64,000 nt of DNA from NCBI RefSeq assembly GCF_042477335.2, contig NC_091263.1, positions 73,396,501 through 73,460,500 of the forward strand, in the 5' to 3' direction. The notes under the pieces are model-generated. The model did no database searches and was not told the origin of the DNA. It saw nothing but the letters and a program-made list of their open reading frames with translations. Made by a program: the position numbers and the translations under genes. Of the stretch, positions 61,501-64,000 are shown piece after piece. This stretch comes from Ovis canadensis (lineage: Eukaryota > Chordata > Mammalia > Artiodactyla > Bovidae). Within the stretch, counting starts at the first letter, position 1, and every line of letters starts with the position of its first letter.

Positions 61501-63761
61501 AGCCTGCACTGGGAGGCAGGCACCACCGCCTGCCCATCTTACAGAGGCTTCCGTCACCCTGGTGTAGTCAGGGAACCCACCCTTTACCAAGGGCGACGCC
61601 CCTCAGGGTCTCCCCCAGCTGTCAGTGGGGGGCGGACGAGCAGAGCACAGGGAGGGAAGGTTAAAGCAGACAGACAGGTGAGACCGGGCGCGGTACCCCG
61701 GCGCCGCGAGGCTGGCCCTGCAGTGCGGAGGAGCCTCGTGTCTTCAGGGGCCAGGGCTGGCCCCGGGGTGCAGGTGATGGTGCCGGTGAGAAAGAAGGCT
61801 CAGGGCGGCGGGGGCACGGTGCCTTCGAGACTGGACTCCGACGTCACACTTGGTTCCTGAAGACGCTGGGCAGCCGTGAAAAGCCGCAGAGCCGCCAAGC
61901 GCCAGGGTCTCAGGCGTCATACAGGAAGGTCAGGGGCGGCAGAGAGGAGCCAGGAAAAATGTGTGTGCAGACAGAGGAGGCAGGTGAGGGCAGAGAGCGC
62001 CGGGAGAGCCGCACCAGGCAGGGCCACCAAGCAGGCGCTGGGCTGGGGGCAGCGGTGGCCGAGAGTGGCGGGCACGGCAGGAGCCAGCCACGGCCTGGGG
62101 CTTCAAAGGGTCACTGGCCAATGCTGAGAGCAATGGAGGTGTCGCTGTGCTCACAGGCGCCAGCTCGAGCCCCCAAAAACCAGACGCGCCCAACAAAGGG
62201 ACACTGGCTTTCTGCTGTCAACTGGTGAGAGGCCACCATGTCCTGGGAACGTTTCAAGTCAAACCCAGACACCTGACTTACCGAAAGAGCCCACATCTTC
62301 CATAAACCCGGAAGGCTTTAGCCGATAATACTTGACTCTCTTCGAAACCTTTTCCTTGGTGTCCCAGACCTTCAAGGTGATTTTGTGAAAATTTATTTTC
62401 TTCAGTAACTCCTTGGTCACGTTGATGTTGAAAGCTTGGGTCCACGACACCCAAACCCTGTCCCCTTCTTGCCACGGCTTGATGGTCTGTGTGAAAGGAC
62501 AGGAGACTCTCAGGGGCCAAGATCTGACCGCCAGCGCGGCGAGCAAGGCCCGGCCCTCCGCCTGGCTGTGTGTCCCAACCTCTCCCGGCTCCCAGCTCAC
62601 ATCGGGAATCAGGAAATGGGTGCCAGGAACAGGGGCTTGCGCGCCTCTGGGTTCCTCGGGAAAATAAAAGTAAAAGCAATTCCTGCAGAGATGTCCTCCC
62701 CAGGGGCTCGCCATCTCGCCCCGAGCCCCGCCCTAGTGCAGAGTGCCCGCGCCCAGGAGCAGACGCCCGTGCTCACGCGCACACATACGAAGAAACAGCC
62801 AGAGCTGCCAAAGCTTTGGAAACACCACAGAAATCCTTAGGTTGAAAATACCTGCACAGACAATCCTCAGACCACTATCCATTAGGTTCATGCACATTGC
62901 CATTCGGCAGATCTGGGACGGGGCCCAGTTCAGTTCAGTTCAGTTCAGTTCAGTCGCTCAGTCGTGTCAGACTCTTTGCGACCCCATGAATCACAGCAGG
63001 CCAGGCCTCCCTGTCCATCACCAGTTTCCGGAGTTCACTCAGACTCACGTCCATCGAGTCCGTGATGCCATCCAGCCATCTCATCCTCTGTCGTCCCCTT
63101 CTCCTCCTGCCCACAATCCCTCCCTGCATCAGAGTCTTTTCCAATGAGTCAACTCTTCGCATGAGGTGGCCAAAGTACTGGAGTTTCAGCTTTAGCATCA
63201 TTTCTTCCAAAGAAATCCCAGGGTTGATCTGCTTCAGAATGGACTAGTTGGATCTCCTTGCAGTCCAAGGGACTCTCAAGAGTCTTCTTCAACACCACAG
63301 TTCAAAAGCATCAATTCTTCAGCGCTCAGCTTTCTTGACAGTCCAACTCTCACATCCATACATGACCACAGGAAAAACCATAGCCTTGATTAGACGGACC
63401 TTAGTCGGCAAAGTAGTGTCTCTGCTTTTGAAAGGTCTTGAATTTCCAGCAAGTTCCAGGGGAAGCCAGCATGCATTATGGCTCCTGCTGTTTCTTGTGG
63501 TTATCAGACGACATGCAAGGCCACACACACAAACACACACACACACACACACACATACATGCACACTCACCTTCACTCCCGAGTCCAGGAACACTTTGGC
63601 CACGGCTGGAAACAGCAGCACGTCGACTTTCCTATGCTCCCCGTCGTCGGGCAGGAGAGAGTACTCGATGTGGTAGTAACGGTGGACCTTTGCAACGGGC
63701 TTGTCTGTTTTAGGCTGCCGCCTGTATTTTTCAACCAAACTCGAAAGCCTCCCTTTATGAC
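40213..63761 (-). CDS. CFAP92: CFAP92 (KIAA1257), cilia/flagella-associated protein, 3' 13 exons; 5' end outside the window
   Basis: Thirteen minus-strand exons join with matching phases into about 1,056 residues to the stop; earlier exons lie beyond 64,000. Identification rests on the C-terminal run ([45 protein letters not shown]) that I recall from human KIAA1257/CFAP92, and on its place tail-to-tail beyond ACAD9. Numbering from the first full codon: residues 1-131 include a beta-rich segment with [12 protein letters not shown]; 130-290 are polar and probably disordered; 352-650 lie in one 899-nt exon with [11 protein letters not shown] and [20 protein letters not shown]; 652-868 are helical and basic. 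KVWDTK and VEVHDRD resemble C2-domain strands. I recall a DUF4550 assignment for this family but cannot verify it. Function is not established; the name implies a role in motile cilia or sperm flagella. No frame break was found. Confidence 0.88.
40649..40849 (-). CDS. CFAP92: CFAP92 exon (window residues 869-935)
   Basis: Acceptor CACTCACAG and donor GGAG|GTGGGT. It encodes [35 protein letters not shown] and [20 protein letters not shown]. Phase 0 on both sides. Confidence 0.94.
41174..41338 (-). CDS. CFAP92: CFAP92 exon (window residues 814-868)
   Basis: Acceptor CTTCTCCAG and donor CAAG|GTGAGT. It encodes [20 protein letters not shown] and [20 protein letters not shown], one of the runs used to recognise the gene. 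Confidence 0.94.
41339..44079. other. CFAP92 intron (between exons at 46012 and 41338), 3' part
   Basis: GC-rich unique-looking DNA with a 37-bp direct duplication. Open frames here lack splice sites and conserved peptides. Confidence 0.5.
43358..43431. repeat. Two 37-bp direct repeats
   Basis: GCCTGCCTGGAT(C/T)... repeats with a 37-bp offset and about three mismatches, within a CFAP92 intron. Confidence 0.85.
44080..44950 (+). mobile_element. L1 3' end, CFAP92 intron
   Basis: CATGCCCACACCTGGGCCTG, GGCTGGACCTGGAAGGATCC, AGTTCAGCACAGGGAACTAT and AACGGACTATACTGCTACAT follow the ruminant L1 3' end in sense (antisense to CFAP92). Confidence 0.7.
45170..45480. other. AT-rich island in a GC-rich intron
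   Basis: About 300 bp of markedly AT-rich sequence with stops in all frames. It could be a decayed repeat; family not recognised. Confidence 0.5.
45809..45833. repeat. (CG)n(CA)n microsatellite
   Basis: CG units pass into about eight CA units, about 180 bp beyond the donor of the CFAP92 exon at 46012. Potential Z-DNA. Confidence 0.92.
46012..46303 (-). CDS. CFAP92: CFAP92 exon (window residues 716-813)
   Basis: Acceptor CTGCCTTCCAG and donor TCAG|GTAGGC. It encodes [40 protein letters not shown] and [20 protein letters not shown]. Confidence 0.92.
46735..47170. promoter_or_regulatory. Intragenic CpG island at a CFAP92 internal exon
   Basis: A CpG-dense, C/G-rich block covers the exon at 46788-46982 and the upstream intron. 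On the minus strand an ATG at 47164 (GAGATGG context) stays open and in frame into the exon. This may be an internal promoter or an orphan CpG island; I see no TATA box. Confidence 0.5.
46788..46982 (-). CDS. CFAP92: CFAP92 exon within a CpG island (window residues 651-715)
   Basis: Acceptor CCTTGCAG and donor GCAG|GTGCGG. It encodes [35 protein letters not shown] and QVFQALSR. It is much richer in CpG than neighbouring exons. Confidence 0.9.
47345..47590 (-). mobile_element. Old L1 fragment
   Basis: GGGTGTCTTTGGATGAACAG and GTTAAGAAGTCTTTATCCAG resemble antisense L1. Confidence 0.55.
47640..48900 (+). mobile_element. L1 ORF2 C-terminus/3' region with embedded SINE
   Basis: AAAATAGACTCAAAAGTGAT, CATAAAAGCTTTTGCACAGG, TATCTGATGAGGGGTTAATA and ATGGACACAGGCCCTGAATA follow sense L1. 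A SINE interrupts it at 47808-48010. Confidence 0.8.
47808..48010 (+). mobile_element. Bov-tA-type SINE
   Basis: CCCCTGGTGGCTCAGAGAGT through GTTGGACACAACTGAGTGAT. Confidence 0.93.
48918..49100 (+). mobile_element. Bov-tA-type SINE
   Basis: CCCTTCCCTGGTGGTTCCGT through CCGATGCGACTGAGCCTCAC, followed by a CA microsatellite. Confidence 0.9.
49097..49136. repeat. (CACT)n(CA)n microsatellite
   Basis: A CACT repeat followed by CA, directly after a Bov-tA SINE end and about 100 bp beyond the CFAP92 donor at 49236 (TG-rich on the transcribed sense). Confidence 0.93.
49237..50135 (-). CDS. CFAP92: CFAP92 large exon, 899 nt (window residues 352-650)
   Basis: The acceptor is CCGTCCGCAG at 50138-50136, chosen because phase 0 gives [12 protein letters not shown] in frame; a second AG 11 nt further would not fit the upstream phase. 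Donor CCG|GTACGT. The exon is open throughout. It holds [57 protein letters not shown] and [20 protein letters not shown]. The middle part (about 375-500) looks C2-like; the last 100 residues look like a separate alpha/beta unit. Confidence 0.92.
51057..51241 (-). CDS. CFAP92: CFAP92 exon (window residues 290-351)
   Basis: Acceptor TGTCCTCAG and donor AGAG|GTGAGT. It encodes [20 protein letters not shown] and [20 protein letters not shown]. Confidence 0.9.
51485..51650 (-). mobile_element. CHR-type SINE fragment
   Basis: GTGCTGGGTCTTCGCGGCCT, CCCCGGCTTCTCCCGTCGCA and GGCAGTTGCGGCGTGTGGGC follow antisense CHR. Confidence 0.6.
51825..51965 (+). mobile_element. MIR SINE relic
   Basis: GCCGTGTGACCTACAAGCAG and CTCTCTGAGGCTCCACATTC follow sense MIR. 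Confidence 0.65.
52283..53450 (-). mobile_element. BovB (RTE) LINE, 3' 1.2 kb, CFAP92 intron
   Basis: The minus strand reads BovB reverse transcriptase including the YADD catalytic motif (codons at 53063-53074) in [13 protein letters not shown], plus [20 protein letters not shown]. Frameshifts downstream disable it. Sense relative to CFAP92. Confidence 0.95.
53750..53870 (-). mobile_element. MIR SINE relic
   Basis: CCCCATTTCACAGATGAGGA followed by CACTGAGGCTCAGAGA is antisense MIR core. Confidence 0.75.
53871..54840. other. CFAP92 intron, unique-looking
   Basis: No exon that fits the flanking splice phases. 54180-54410 has open frames on both strands but no matching acceptor/donor pair. Confidence 0.45.
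54845..54965 (+). mobile_element. MIR SINE relic
   Basis: CAGACCTGGGTTGGAATCCT through GGCCTCTTTGCGCCTCCGTG follows sense MIR. Confidence 0.7.
55033..55179 (-). CDS. CFAP92: CFAP92 exon (window residues 241-289)
   Basis: Acceptor GATCTCACAG and donor GCAG|GTAGGC. It starts with a very basic run ([18 protein letters not shown]), a possible nuclear-localisation or nucleic-acid-like patch, and ends [15 protein letters not shown]. Confidence 0.88.
55180..56404. other. CFAP92 intron, unique-looking
   Basis: GC-rich; no recognised repeat or exon. Confidence 0.45.
56405..57850 (-). mobile_element. BovB (RTE) LINE, 3' 1.45 kb, longest copy in the window
   Basis: The minus strand has a 288-residue open stretch (57422-56556) of reverse transcriptase with the catalytic site changed to YTDD ([13 protein letters not shown]). 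Further upstream is [20 protein letters not shown] in another frame. Truncated and inactive. Sense relative to CFAP92. Confidence 0.95.
57880..58020 (-). mobile_element. Bov-tA SINE fragment
   Basis: Antisense: AAGTCCGACTCTCTGTGACC through CCTCCCGACCCAGGGA. Confidence 0.85.
58407..58605 (+). mobile_element. Bov-tA-type SINE
   Basis: CCCTTCCCTGGTGACTGAGA through GAGTCGGACACGACTGAGAC. Confidence 0.92.
58837..58958 (-). CDS. CFAP92: CFAP92 exon (window residues 200-240)
   Basis: Acceptor ATTTTCTAG and donor CAGA|GTAAGT. It encodes [20 protein letters not shown] then [20 protein letters not shown]. Confidence 0.87.
58971..59919. other. CFAP92 intron, unique-looking
   Basis: AT-richer than neighbours; no exon or named repeat. 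Confidence 0.45.
59920..60048 (+). mobile_element. Bov-tA SINE 3' half
   Basis: CGGCAGCCCACACCAGTGCT through AGAGTCGGCCACGACTGAGC. Confidence 0.88.
60257..60329 (-). CDS. CFAP92: CFAP92 exon with NAGNAG acceptor (window residues 176-199)
   Basis: Donor TCCA|GTAAGA. The frame that fits the neighbouring phases reads [15 protein letters not shown] then RSEELATV. The acceptor is a tandem CAGCAG at 60335-60330, so use of the first AG would start the exon at 60332 and add one codon. Confidence 0.8.
60490..60830 (+). mobile_element. Possible old L1 3' relic
   Basis: GCGGCAGATGAGATACTATG followed by GAGCCGCCACAAGAAGGTCA resembles the old-L1 'ggaatactatgcagcc' region. Weak. Confidence 0.4.
61175..61306 (-). 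CDS. CFAP92: CFAP92 exon (window residues 132-175)
   Basis: Acceptor TGTTCCAG and donor CACG|GTGAGT. It encodes a charged linker ([37 protein letters not shown]). Phase 1 on both sides fits its neighbours. Confidence 0.85.
61307..62281. other. CFAP92 intron, GC-rich, nothing recognised
   Basis: No exon or named repeat. Confidence 0.45.
62282..62486 (-). CDS. CFAP92: CFAP92 exon (window residues 64-131)
   Basis: Acceptor CTTTCACACAG and donor TTCG|GTAAGT. It encodes [20 protein letters not shown] and [20 protein letters not shown]. The latter has the strand-turn pattern of a C2-like domain. Confidence 0.9.
62928..63437 (-). mobile_element. BovB 3' end with (AACTG)n tail
   Basis: CAGTT repeats at 62928-62953 are the antisense of the short simple-repeat tail that RTE elements carry instead of poly(A). 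BovB C-terminal coding follows ([19 protein letters not shown]). It ends 134 bp from the CFAP92 exon at 63571. Confidence 0.93.
63521..63569. repeat. (CA)n microsatellite beside a CFAP92 splice donor
   Basis: On the minus strand this reads GT/TG repeats that begin within the first 15 nt of the intron after the exon ending at 63571. Confidence 0.95.
63571..63761 (-). CDS. CFAP92: CFAP92 exon (window residues 1-63)
   Basis: Minus-strand acceptor TCCTCTAG and donor GAAG|GTGAGT. It encodes [35 protein letters not shown] and [22 protein letters not shown] microsatellite starts within about 15 nt of the donor. Confidence 0.88.
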
Positions 63762-64000
63762 CTAGAGGACACAGATGGAGTGAGTCCCGTCCTAACCTCA
63801 CGTGAGAAGGCAGCGCCATCTCCATGACTCCCTGCTCCCAAGAAGAGCCGGAGGCTGGGGTGGGGTGGGGAGGGGGCCCTGTGCAGCCACCCGCCCAGCG
63901 GGAGGATGTGTGTCGGGCCCTTCGCTCATGACTCTGAGGTCAGCATCTCCGTAAAGGTGTTAAAACCAAGCATCACAGCATGATGGGCTTTGTGCAACAT

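Overview
This is a gene-bearing piece of a ruminant (cattle, sheep, goat or relative) nuclear genome. The evidence is the dense scatter of ruminant-restricted repeats (Bov-tA/Bov-A2 tRNA-Glu SINEs, BovB RTE LINEs, CHR-type cetartiodactyl SINEs) and two mammalian multi-exon genes with GT-AG introns. The species cannot be fixed from the sequence. From memory, ACAD9 next to CFAP92 (KIAA1257) is the order seen on human 3q21.3.

Layout. (1) 1-10.2 kb: intergenic flank with L1, BovB, SINE, ERV-LTR, MLT1-like and MIR relics and no gene I can support. (2) 10.2-10.9 kb: CpG-island promoter with CCAAT boxes and an NRF1-like site. (3) 10,505-38,840, plus strand: complete ACAD9, 18 exons, 1,863 nt CDS, 620 residues, all splice phases consistent. 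It encodes the mitochondrial flavoprotein acyl-CoA dehydrogenase and complex I assembly factor. Intron 2 is mostly L1 and BovB and carries a decayed PSMB7 processed pseudogene. Intron 9 carries a 34-bp G-rich minisatellite. (4) 38.8-40.2 kb: short tail-to-tail intergenic segment. (5) 40,213-63,761, minus strand: the 3' thirteen exons of CFAP92/KIAA1257 (about 1,056 residues to the stop); its 5' end lies beyond the window.

The two genes converge and have unrelated roles (mitochondrial respiration versus a presumed cilium/flagellum protein). I see no operon, CRISPR, prophage or other microbial system, and no wholly new biological system. The points most worth a second look are: a CpG island with an in-frame ATG in front of CFAP92 exon 9 (a possible internal promoter and short isoform), two C2-like segments in CFAP92, the ACAD9 intron-9 minisatellite, possible 3'-end overlap of the convergent genes, and several splice-site oddities.

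Coding exons were found by recognising conserved protein segments and checking that splice sites and phases join without a frame break. Repeat family names are from memory of consensus sequences and boundaries are approximate.
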